Origin: Muricea muricata
Lineage: Eukaryota > Cnidaria > Anthozoa > Malacalcyonacea > Plexauridae
Direction of reading: 5' to 3'
NCBI GenBank assembly: GCA_963855995.1
Contig: OY979717.1
Coordinates: 5,761,428 to 5,825,427 of the forward strand
Length of the DNA: 64,000 bases
The translations under genes and the position numbers were made by a program. The notes beneath the pieces were generated by a model. The model ran no database searches and was not told the DNA's origin. It saw nothing but the letters and a program-made list of their open reading frames with translations. Below, piece after piece: positions 53,422 to 64,000 of this stretch. Numbering within the stretch: position 1 is the stretch's first letter; each line of letters begins with the position of its first letter.

Positions 53422-56400
53422 TCAGAATAATTTTGGCAAATTTTTGAGTCGTTTAATGTCCAAAATGTGACTGGATTCTTCAGAACGATGACGTGCAGGT
53501 GAAGGGAAAGGTGGTTTGCATGCCTCTATGGAAGTTTCAGGGGAATTTTCTTCTTCATGCGGAGTGTCATCTTGTCCATCATCCTGGCCAGCAAAAGAAA
53601 CATGTCCTTCAACAAGGTTATACTTGGTGAGGTAATCTTTAGTGCAAAACGATAAATTATTCCATGTAAAATCAACTTCGCGTATGTTTCGTCTTGAATG
53701 TGATCTGCGTTCATTTTCACTTGGTAGACTACCAAAGCGAACAGTTCGAGTGAAAGATCGTTTCACAGCAGCGGCAGGTGACGATGATGGACGAAGTTCG
53801 TTTTTGAATTGTTTTAGTTCTTCATCAGAGAGATATTTCAGAGCAACTTTATCGATACAAGTCACTTCATCAAAAGTATCGTCCACTGACATTGATACGA
53901 AGTTCAGTCGCGGATGTTCTGGAAGAAAGCTTGTAGATAACGACCTCTGATGTCTAGAAAACACACTTGATGATTCCGCTTGCAATCTGAAAAAATAGAT
54001 TACAATATTTTTTAACTATTATGTCTTATTTCAAAGTTTGACTGCTTTAGCTCATGATGACATTAGAACTCGTTTTCATACACTAGAATGACAATCGCAC
54101 GCGACATGTCGTGTTATGTAAAAGGCCATGTTTGAGTACACCCACTCCAGTGTCTAAATTTTGACTCTGACTCTTTGACAGATGTACAAACTGCAGTAAC
54201 TTTTAAGTTACCCATATATAACTTTGCTTTACAGCCCTTTGCAAGAAATATTTTGTCGGTGTAAAAATTGGGGCCATTAACTACCACATTGTCTATATTT
54301 CACTGAACGGTGAACGAATGCACTCTGGGAACAAATTTTTTCAAAGAAAAAAACCCAAAAGAAAATTAATCTATCCTTATCATGTAAGTTCTAGGGGCAA
54401 CATATACCCTGAGTTAACAGGATACTTGTAATTTTCTAATGTTACTCAAGTATCTATTTGGTATACTGTACCATTAGAGAAAACAGAGACAGTAATGCCT
54501 CAGTCATTTGTAACTACGGGCCCCCAACCCCGGGACATAGCGGGGAACTTAACACTAACCAAGATAACAAGAAAATAGTAACAGTTAATATAACAAATAT
54601 ATAAAGCTCGTGTTTACAAAATGCGTTCAATCATGCATATCAAATTTCAAATAGATCTTTTAATATTGCTGAAATAAATAAGGTAAAACCTGATTTAATG
54701 TATACCTACTGTAAGTTTATGAATTGCTAAAGATACATAAACATATTAAAAATCATACTTTCTACAAGTTGTTTTGTGGGACGCCATTTTAAGACCGGCT
54801 GTTAAATCCCGGTTTGATTCCCCGGTCTTAAAATTCGTAGTTAATTCCACGGCACTACGGGGCATATCGCGCTGTTAAATGGCGTTAAATCCCCGTTATA
54901 TTTTTGAACGTCCCCGCTATGTCCCGGGGGTGGGGGCCGTGGTTACAAATGACTGAGGCATAAAACGACTATCCCATGAATGTACATTATACATGTTACA
55001 TGAATGCATTATTTGAAAGTTCAAAATACAGACCTTGTTGAAGATTGCTGACATCCATCTTGTTCAGAGTGCTTTATCTTTTCTAACTGTTTTAATGTGG
55101 CTTTTACAACAACCTCTCTGGTGGGAGCGTGAAAGGACTGTGACGAGTGCCTTTGTGCTTCTGTCGAGTCGTCTTGTTGTTTGGTGCTCACTTGTTCGGA
55201 TAACAAATCTTTCACTTGAAACTAAACGAAGTAGATAAAGTCTTACGAAACTGATTAAGGCTCACGACCTCACGACACAATAAACAAGGCACAGCTAGGC
55301 GAATTCGCCTTGTTACTTTTTGTAGGACAAGTCTAGTTTTGCAGCCATTCGCGAATCCAACCTGCTGGGTATACCAAAGTGAAATGATGAAGCTTTGGGA
55401 CTGTCCAGAGCTGGAAACAAAAGACTTCAGCGTTTGTGATTCGTTCTTTCAACAATCGATTCTCTAGTTGTCTTTCATTGTTATAACCACAAAGCCAGCT
55501 AGATAGCAACCACTCACAAAGGCTGTTTGATACAATCTGGTGGCGACCTGACCTGGTCGTTTGCGATCTTCAAGTGCACTTTTGCATTGCATTTGACCAA
55601 CCAGTAATAAGTGTGCTTCGTTCTTACCGAAACTTTGTCCACTTGGGAAAGAACTTCCGACAAAGTGCCACTACACTCTGACAATCAATGATTTATTAGC
55701 CAATCTAATCTTATTTAAAGTTGCCAAAAACTTACCAACAGTTTATCGTAAAACTCCCGTCCTTTTTCAGGAACATTATCTTCAATGGCAGACTCGTTGG
55801 TTTGAGACGTCGATAAATCTTTTTTGTTTAATAAACTTTCACCTTCAGCACCTAAATGAAATGTTCAACATTTAATAAAAACCGGGATTAAAACATTACG
55901 GGATTGAAGTCCATTTATAGTAATAACAGCGAGGGACCACGATGAAAAACAAATGCACGAACAATAACATCAACCAAAATTAATTTGTTTGATTTTAGTT
56001 TATAGTTGTTCAGACAGAGCATAGCAACAGTCAGTAAAATCGGAGTACCCGGAGAACAGAGTACAGGGGAGATCAACCACCGTACGAACTCTCTAACGTG
56101 AAACGCCACACCAGGATTTTCAGTAGAGAGAGAGAGAGAGCTTTATAGCTAGAACAAACAACAACACATACTCATGCTGGGAACAATCAAGTTACTGATT
56201 GCTGGAGTTGAACTTCTGGTGGAGTCAGCTTGAACATCAACTTGAGATGGATTTATTAAACTTTCTGTTTTCTCTGGGGTAGGAAAAACATCTGGATGTT
56301 CTGGCGGTTGAATATCATCCTCTGCATCTTGGTCAGTCTGCTCTGGTTGAGATCTACACAGAATACACAGAACGTTACACGCCTGGATTGATTGATTTTC

Positions 56401-59400
56401 ATTTAACCATCAACCAGAGCTAAGACAAAATTTGGCTCATCAAATGAAAAATTTGTGCTGAATTTGAAGCTTACACTTTGCAACATTTCTCACAACCATT
56501 TTGAGGTGTTTCCCACAAAAGACTAGCCCCAGTGTTTACACCAATAGTAACTCGTTCAGGTTCCTGTTTCTCGTCTAGAGAGGTTTTTTTTCTTTGTTGG
56601 TTTTCAGGAGATGTGCGATGAGACAGCCTTCTAGTTTCATGTGTCAAGACTGGAGTGGCAGCTGGAGTCAAGGGAAGTGAAGGGCTATCACTTTCGGAGG
56701 ATATGGATTCCTTCATTCTTAATAGTGAACGAACCTGCAAAGATACATTGCAAAGTACATCTTGACGTAGTATATAGATACAGTACATTATTCAGCTAAA
56801 AAAGCATTGCATTACGCAGTTACAATAAATAGCCATATTTGTTTTGTACACCTCGAAATGCCTCACAAAGACTTTATAACATTTTGATCCAACGCTTTTA
56901 ATAAGTAATTAAGCCGCAAAGCAGATCTCTTGTTTTCATATCCAATTCGTCATTAAAGCTGTTAAATCAATCTAGGTTAAATTGTGGTTCTAGTAACCAA
57001 GGTGTTGTTTTCAGGCAGCTCAGAGATCTTCATTGCTAACCTTTAGCGCACTAGCTGAATTAAACTCTATTCTGAGACCCAACCTGTTCTTGCAGCACTC
57101 TAATCATATCTTCTTGTCTTTTGACTTGCTCTTCGAGTTCTCTATTGCTTGAATGTTTTTCTTCTTTTTTCAGCTCTCGTTCTAGTCCACGTTGGGCGAT
57201 CGTTTGGCTTTCAACATTGGCAAATACAAAATCACCAGGTTTTGACGAGAGTTCAGAGTTAGGTCGATGTGAAATATACCTACCGGGCGAATGATCAGAA
57301 GAGTCATTGATAATGCGGTTTTCTGAGATCTGGCATGCCGCATCATCACAAGAATTAAGTGATCGCTTGTGACTACAATTTTCAGACTTATTTTCTGCTT
57401 CTTCATACTCGTATGCGGATACGTTTGCGCTAGTGGGCCTTTTAGGTGACGAGTTTTGGTTGTGGTACTTAGTTGAAAATTTGCAATCAGTTTTCATGAA
57501 AGCGTCAGCAGTTTGTTCAGATACTGCATTGCCGTCCAGTGTCATTTGATCATGTTTTGTTTTACTAGCATTAGTATCAGTTTCAATAAACCGTCTGTTT
57601 GAAGGTTGGTTAGGCAGATCATGAGACTTTGCAAATGCGTTTTGTTGGTGTAGATGATTGTCAGACGGCTGGTTGCCAGAATTGAGAGAACCACGCGAAT
57701 CGTCTTGATGTGGATTATCATGGTAAACATGCAGTGGTCCACTATCGGAATTTTTAGGTGAAGGTTGTCGCATAACTATTTCAGATACTTGTCTTTGATT
57801 TGCGTAAGACTTGGATGCTCGAGAGCTTGTACCAGAGCAAGACTGTCTCTTACTGTTAACTGTCGTACACTGAACATCATGAGGGCTTAGCGTGGGACGC
57901 CTATCATCAACATAACGTTGCTCAGGGTTTTCATTAATGCGCTGGGATGACACATTCTCAGGAAAGTTAGAGCAGCTTTGACGAGCATTGGAATTACTTT
58001 GCTTTTTGTCATCAACATCACCTCGAGGTGACTGATGTTTTAACATGCAGGAATTTCTTTTCGAAGATTGATTGGTGACATGATCAGAGTAACGACAATC
58101 AGCTGGTTGCTTGGACCTACAAGTCTCGGGCAAATATTCGGAATTGCTCAGCGATGGTTTAGAAAGACTCTTGGGTGAAGGTTGGTTGGAGTTGCTAAGA
58201 TCACTTGGCGATTGGTTACTAGGTAGACGTCGCAGTACATTATTCTTAGCAATTGAAGAATCCAAGGAAATGTCGCCGAGACCGTCATCATGTGACAGAT
58301 CGAGTGAAGAATGAGAATTTGCACGTGTTCGATTTACAGACTGTTCCATATTTTGACACGACTGAACTTCTTCACTGTTGTATCTTTTTCTTTTCTTAAC
58401 TTGTGTAATTTCCACTAGCACTCTACGATTTGAAAGATTTTGATCAGTTAACACATTTCGCTGGTGATTGCCAACTGACTGACTTCCCAGAACTTTCTCA
58501 TTTCGTTCAGAAAATGATTCAAAATTTCCTCTTAAACCTGCACAAGGCGATTTTTGATTAATGTTTCCTTGGGCAACATATTTAGATGTCAATGGAGTAT
58601 TTTCCTTATCTTCTCGTTTTCTGTTAACTTGATTTCTACTTGTCAAAACAGGCTTACCGCGGCTTAGGAAACTGTTTGGACTGTTTGCCTGATCTTGTGG
58701 AGTGATTTGTTTGAATGGTTGTCTGGAGACTGTGGAATTGTTAGCCTTGTTTGGCATTGATTTCGCAGGATTTGGTGCTTGTTTAAAACGAGGTGCTAGA
58801 GACTTTGAGTTTTCTTTCGTCTTTTCTTGGTTATTCTTATTAAAGATATTCGATCCTTCGTCAAAACTCAATGATAACGATTCTTCTGGGGCTGGAGCAT
58901 TTGGAGTTTTCGCCTGTAAGACAAATACAATCGTGAAATATTACATGTTTGATATTTCAAAATGCATTTTTGATAACATACAAGTATATGATGCAAAAAT
59001 AAAATTGAAAACCTTGCAATCTACATTCTGCAAGAACTGTTCTGGCAATACGCTCGTTAGTACTCCTTTTTCTTACAATGTTTCAAACATCTGCGTATTT
59101 ACTGCAACCTCAAACTGTAAAATTAGGTAAATAATGAAAACAGTTCCTCAGTTCACCTCAAGTGCAATTGTGAGTTTTTAGAAAACATATACAAGTTGGG
59201 ATAAAAATAATATTAGCTTGTCATATCAGGGTCTTTTCAAGGTTAAGGTGTATTATTTGAAATGAAAAGAGTCCTGGTCATTGCAATTTTTACTTAATTC
59301 TTGGGTTTCAAAAATTCTACCCGTGACGAATTTGACTGAAACGACATAGTTTTAACCGCTCTGAGCACTTTGGTGAGGACACTAAGTTTTAAAAGTCAAC

Positions 59401-62400
59401 AGAAGATTGAGTCTTAGGGGTCGTTTTACGGTCCTTAAAACTCCCTGAAAAAACCCCCCGCAAATGGTAAGCAAGCATCGCAAAAGTTTTAGCTGTAGCT
59501 ATACTTCAGATGTTCGTGGGAAAATATTTCTTATCTCATCATATAGAGTTCAAATCGTACATATACTCAAGCCAAGATGGACTTGCCTGTGAAGGACTTG
59601 GATGAAGTGATGGAGAAGGTCGTGGGTTCTCTTCGCGTTTGGAACTCGATGATTGCGAAAATCTACTGTCTTCGTCAACGTCCGCATTCTGTGCAACCTC
59701 ACTGGAAATATACATTAAAAAAACAATGTTGCAAACGAGAAGAGGAAGCAGGGCAAAGTTAAAGTACGATACCTCTGGTAGTATACACTGTGTTCTCGGA
59801 ATCAATTTCTCTATTATCAGCTGTTATACCATATGAGTTTCTCAAATGCGACGACTGAAATCTGTGTTTTAACTTAACCCCTGATAATCCAAACTAATTA
59901 GTCAAAAACTTACAAGTTAAAGGATAATTTCTAGGTGTGGGGCGATTACTAGATCTACACCCTCTGTCTATTCAAATAATTTGAACACTTTTCAAAGGTT
60001 GTCTAATGCAGTAACATCAACAATTAACACAAAGACATAAAAAAGACAAAATCGAAACATACAACGTCGTAGCATTTTCTTTCTTCCACTCAGCCATTGC
60101 TTCATCAAACAGGACCTTATTCATTCCAGTAGGCGAGGAAGTGAGGTGGAAACACAGTGGTTCTTTCGAGCTACAATCATCCTGAAAAAACACCCACAAT
60201 CAAATATCATTAATATTGAGATAACTTGCATTGACGAGTAGCAGAATTAATAGCAACTGCGTTAAAAAGCAATGCAATACCAAGTCAAGATGAAGATTTT
60301 CCACGCAACTCAGAAGTTGAAAATCCAATTTTTCATCATTCTAAGAAAAATAAACCAGACGATTAAAAATAAAAACAAAAAGGAAACAGTAGAAAATATA
60401 AAAAATCTGTTTTGGGGTTTAACAAAGTTTGCAAGTCATACTCTTACGAGTTCATACTTTCACGCAATCAATACTAAGTTCTAAGTATATACATTTACGT
60501 AGGAAATCAATACTTACATCTAAAAAACATTCCCAGAAATCAGGAATTTTTTGCACAATAGAGTAATGAAGTAGAAGAAAACTACCTGACGAATGCAGCA
60601 CTCTGAAAAAAAGTCAGCAAATTAATACCTTCAATATACATGGAATAGCAACTACAAATGAGCGATAATTACCAAATACATCATATGAATGTTTAAAACT
60701 GACATACCTATCTTTGATCTCGCGGCAATTTAAAAATCTGAGACAGGAAGCCCAGACATACGGATGGTGAACATTGTGTACTCCAGATATCCAGCTGCAT
60801 GTAGAAATTACTGTAAATACTTCATTCGCACAATAATATTACTATGTTTGGTGGGTAGTATGGCTTGGTAATAAGATCGATTTAAGTCATTTCAGATCTA
60901 TATCTAGCTGAGTGTACCGCTATTTTTTTACACATTTCACGCCGAGATTCGAAATCAAATTTGGATGCAACTACTCTATCAACATCATAGCATGACCATT
61001 CTCGAAACAAGAAGATGCTTACATTCCAATCAGAGGAAGATTATAAACTTTAGGATCCGATTGCAGCAACAACAACAGCTTTCTCGTTTGATCCATTGTC
61101 ACATACCTATTACACAAACAGAGTAAAGCAGTTCTCAGGAAGACAGATTGTAGGACGCTGGAGCGAATAAGCTCAAAATAGGATATAAAACTGCTTAAGC
61201 AACCTAACTAAAAATTTTGAATAAAGGAGTGGAATGATTATGAATACAATAACCTATTTATACTGCATTGAATATTTTCATTCCAATAAAAAAGTGCTTT
61301 TTTGTACGAGATAAAGTTTACTATTAAGGTGAAGGCTATTTCAGATACCTTGAAGCAGATCGGTCCCAGTACTTTCGTTAATTTCACACGGCCAAACAAA
61401 GGTCTTATAATACTTTTGCTATATTAAAACTATTCTCACGCACTGGGACTGTATCTACTTCACCAAATTTAGCTAAAGAGGGAGCGCGTAGCGCGACAAT
61501 CATTACTCGCCCTTCGGGCTCGCACTTTAGCTAAATTTGGTGAAGTAGATACAGTCCCAGTGAGTGAGAATAGTTTTAATATAGCAAAAGTATTATAAGA
61601 CCTTTGTTTGGCCGTGTGAAATTAACGAAAGTACTGGGACCGATCTGCTTCTAGGTATCTGAAATAGCCTTCACCTACTATTAAGCTTTCAGCACATCAT
61701 GCAATTACGTCATTAATATTGTATGCCAGCTAAGTGAATTAAGAACTTGAAATTTGGGCATAGTACATATACATGTAACAATTAATAAGCCTGGCTTTTC
61801 AAGTACCCCAACTGTCTACAGCGAAACGTTAATTTGCGTCACAGTATGATTCGAGACTCTTCGACAACATTGCACACAAATTTCTTTTTTGTATTTCATG
61901 AATACCTTTCGGTAATGCTTCCCGTCTCTCTCCCAGAATAAAGCACATCTTACAAAGAGCCGTTAGAGAGCTAGCTTGTTAATGTTTATAACGAGGTAGT
62001 AAGTTCGAATAAAGTAACCCACCCCATTTTAGGAGTTCCTTCAACATCGCTCAGTCTCAACGGCCCAGCTAGATTTCTAGCTAGAGTTGTTGGAATGATG
62101 GGAAGAGGTGCAATTGACCGAGCCTGGAATTTTGAATTAGGAACTATGGATCCACCTGAAAATTTAAAATGATCGGTTAATTTAACATTTTGGCATGTGC
62201 CTCATCTTTTTCAAGTACGAAATCTTAAACATGCGTTCATTAAGAACTTCAGTTTTTGTAAGCATCTGCATTTCAATGATAGCCATGCAAGAAGTGTAAA
62301 TTGTGTCCAAGCTTTGTTGGGTGTAGCTATCGATCTTCGCAATTCTGCCTCTAACGTTGGTTAGCGTATCATACACAGCCAGAGACTTGTTGCAAGTTAC

Positions 62401-63860
62401 CAATTTTTCTGACTTTTAGCCACTTATCAACAAGATGCAACACAACTTGTGAACATGTTGTGACAAGCTTATCAACTTGCAGCAAGCCTGTTGCCAATTA
62501 ACTTGCAAGGCTTCAACCACTCAAGTCATTTTTACTGCAGGTGCATCATTTAAGCATCATACAATTTAATGAAAACATAATCTTACAATGCAAGGCTATA
62601 ATTAATTCATCTTGTTTCCTGCAACAGTAGAGATTTGCTTTTAATGAAACCACATGAGATAACGTGAGCACATCCTTGCCACAAATTTTACCCTCCAACA
62701 CCTAGCAAGATAAAACAATTCTGTCGCTTTCATGGCTATGATTTCAGGCGACTTTTTTTATACTTGAACTTATTGTACTTATTTCACTATTTTTTTGCAG
62801 CACCTGGATTGCTCGGGTAAATTCATTTTTCGTATGACTGATAGAGTCATCTGATGTTAGCAATTCTTGCTTTACCTATGATAAGAATAGTAGAATACAA
62901 GGTAAAAACAACGTCTGTCACGATGCATCGTTTATTGATTACATGTCTTATTTCATATGTCTGAAGCTGCATGGAAACACATTTTATCTGTACAATCCAG
63001 TGTAACTAAACCTTCCTGAAAGGAGGCTGTTACAAAATTAATACATTTATCCAAGTCGAGTTTAATGGATAAAAACAACACGTAAATTTACGCGATATCT
63101 CCACAAAACTAAACCAACATTTTTGTTCACCATTTAACCGCACAAATAATTAAAGATAGTATCCTGGAGGTACAGTATTAATACTGTTTAGAATCATGTT
63201 ATAGTATACCAATGCAAATGCTGTCATTTGATTGGCTACTCTACTCGCTATCTATTCCTCGACAGATTTTTTTCAATTTAAAGACAATTTGTAGACGAAT
63301 TTCTTAACAAAATAGTTTAAAAGTAATTTTTTTATCACAGATTCTACTAAAACAATTAGATTACTCGCTTTCAATTTCTATGCGGTGATATAGTTGATTC
63401 GGACTTCGCCTTCATCAACTATTACCGCATAGAAATCTCGCGCTTGTAATCTAATTGTTTAAAAGGCAACCTTGGGTCGGTTGTTCAAAATCAGGTTAGG
63501 CCTACAGGTAGGTCAAACGTCGAACTTTTCATGGGCCACGCCTAATGCTAATAATATGAAGTCTGTTTGGCATTAAGTGTGGCTCACGAAAAGATCGACG
63601 CTTGACCTTGGCCTTATATTATCCCTGGGTTAACACAAAATTCAAAGCAAATATTTTCGAAGAACTTATTTGTAAACTTGAAAATATTTTTTCGTAAATC
63701 TTGCATGATTCGAAGGACGTTTTCTTGACTCACGCTAACCCAGGGTGAACGTTAAACCAGCTAAGAAAAACTGGGGGTTTGCTAGCACTTACTGTAATTG
63801 GGATAATATGATCTCCAGGGACAACAGCTGTTGGGACTTTTGATTTAGTTACATTCTCGC
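53422..63860 (-). CDS. STIL: STIL centriolar assembly protein (N-terminal exons beyond window)
   Basis: Exons in order: 63793-63860, 62804-62875, 62587-62701, 62023-62155, 61023-61106, 60708-60794, 60518-60602, 60063-60181, 59587-59701, 57084-58913, 56475-56734, 56172-56353, 55736-55851, 55628-55675, 55362-55410 (these last two tentative), 55034-55221, 53422-53986. Recognition: [33 protein letters not shown] and [20 protein letters not shown] in the N-terminal globular part. The 610-codon exon is disordered and ends in the coiled coil [10 protein letters not shown], needed for oligomerisation and PLK4 contact. Next come [13 protein letters not shown] and [10 protein letters not shown], then the STAN region in the last exon ([28 protein letters not shown]), which binds SAS-6. 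The C-terminus [14 protein letters not shown] is diagnostic. STIL links PLK4 to SAS-6 during centriole duplication. Exon 9 ends in CAG/GCAAGT, a GC-AG intron. Roughly the first 100 residues are outside the window. Confidence 0.93.
54495..54961. mobile_element. MITE in the last STIL intron
   Basis: Arms TGCCTCAGTCATTTGTAACT and GGGACATAGCGGGGA are mirrored at 54,925-54,961 (CCCCGCTATGTCCC, AGTCATTTGTAACC complement). The interior has further Gs and Cs around 54,790-54,900 and no ORF. Confidence 0.85.
61327..61676. mobile_element. Palindromic MITE with shared hairpin core (second)
   Basis: A 350-bp, nearly perfect palindrome begins AGGTGAAGGCTATTTCAGAT and ends in the complement, flanked by ACTATTA (61,320-61,326 and 61,677-61,683). 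Its centre (61,441-61,562) is almost identical to the centre of the element at 48,764, while the outer arms are different. It lies in a STIL intron. Confidence 0.9.
62404..62530. repeat. Repeat of TTGCAAG/CAACTTG words
   Basis: GAACATGTTGTGACAAGCTT, TATCAACTTGCAGCAAGC and GCCAATTAACTTGCAAGG form a run of inverted words, a likely decayed inverted-repeat element in the STIL intron between exons 3 and 4. Confidence 0.5.
63220..63470. repeat. Hairpin element (family of 44,340-44,560)
   Basis: AAACAATTAGATTAC and TTTCTATGCGGTGATATAGT are mirrored at 63,415-63,462, with GACTTCGCC at the turn. Confidence 0.8.
63480..63740. repeat. Two further hairpins
   Basis: GGTCAAACGTCGAACTTTTC with GGGCCACGCCTAATG is mirrored imperfectly at 63,575-63,612. 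CCCTGGGTTAA near 63,625 pairs with CTAACCCAGGG near 63,740. Confidence 0.65.
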
Positions 63861-64000
63861 CTACGAAAGAAAATAAGCAAGTTGTCAAATTGAAGAAAGT
63901 TTATGCTATATACGTGGGATCTAGCCATTTTCCTTTATTGCCATACAGACATTCTAAATCCTGTTATTACAAACCGCACAGGAAACTATGATAATTTCAA

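Noticed and set aside
53642..53950. 102-codon plus-strand ORF
   Set aside because: It is antisense to the last STIL exon, which has clear homology on the minus strand.
58111..58314. Plus-strand ORF of 67 codons
   Set aside because: It is antisense to the large STIL exon and has no features of its own.

Overview
This is an AT-rich animal nuclear window (about two thirds A+T by eye) with intron-rich genes and dense, nested transposable elements. Penelope-like, BEL/Pao, Copia, Tc1 and many short inverted-repeat elements occur together. Two complete or near-complete conserved animal genes with short introns are present. A cnidarian, probably a sea anemone or coral relative, is the best guess; no sequence mark proves it.

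Right part (34.0-63.9 kb, minus strand): two conserved genes lie head to tail. One is a complete oxysterol-binding-protein-related gene of the OSBPL9/10/11 class. I could trace it through 23 exons that keep one reading frame from ATG to stop (672 residues), with a PH domain, an FFAT motif and a lipid-transfer domain. The other is the centriole-duplication gene STIL. Seventeen exons are visible (two tentative) and only the N-terminal exons lie beyond the window. About 1.2 kb separates the stop of STIL from the start of the OSBPL gene.

Left part (6.3-33.1 kb, plus strand): a tandem pair of paralogous genes encodes an unrecognised coiled-coil protein. Copy A has exons at 6,275, 9,168, 9,437 and 10,504-11,205. 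Copy B has exons at 26,425 and 31,856-32,533. The pair shares its 3' flank, and that flank is split in copy A by a 4.9 kb element inserted at TTAA. Between the genes sits a nest of elements: Copia, then BEL/Pao, then a terminal-inverted-repeat element with 8-bp target duplication, then a C2H2-finger element carrying a MITE, and a Tc1 copy. The 5.4 kb intron of copy B holds an inverted dimer of a Penelope-like element, three long (TA)n tracts and several perfect hairpins.

An unexpected link joins the two ends. Bases 1-2,290 are a second copy of the OSBPL intron/exon-2 region at 46,926-49,845, including an intact 17-codon exon. Each copy preserves the empty sites of MITEs present only in the other.

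Hairpin-forming inverted repeats are the dominant theme. Two unrelated ones share the same central core, and one intron carries a tandem array that repeats a splice acceptor and the first bases of its exon.
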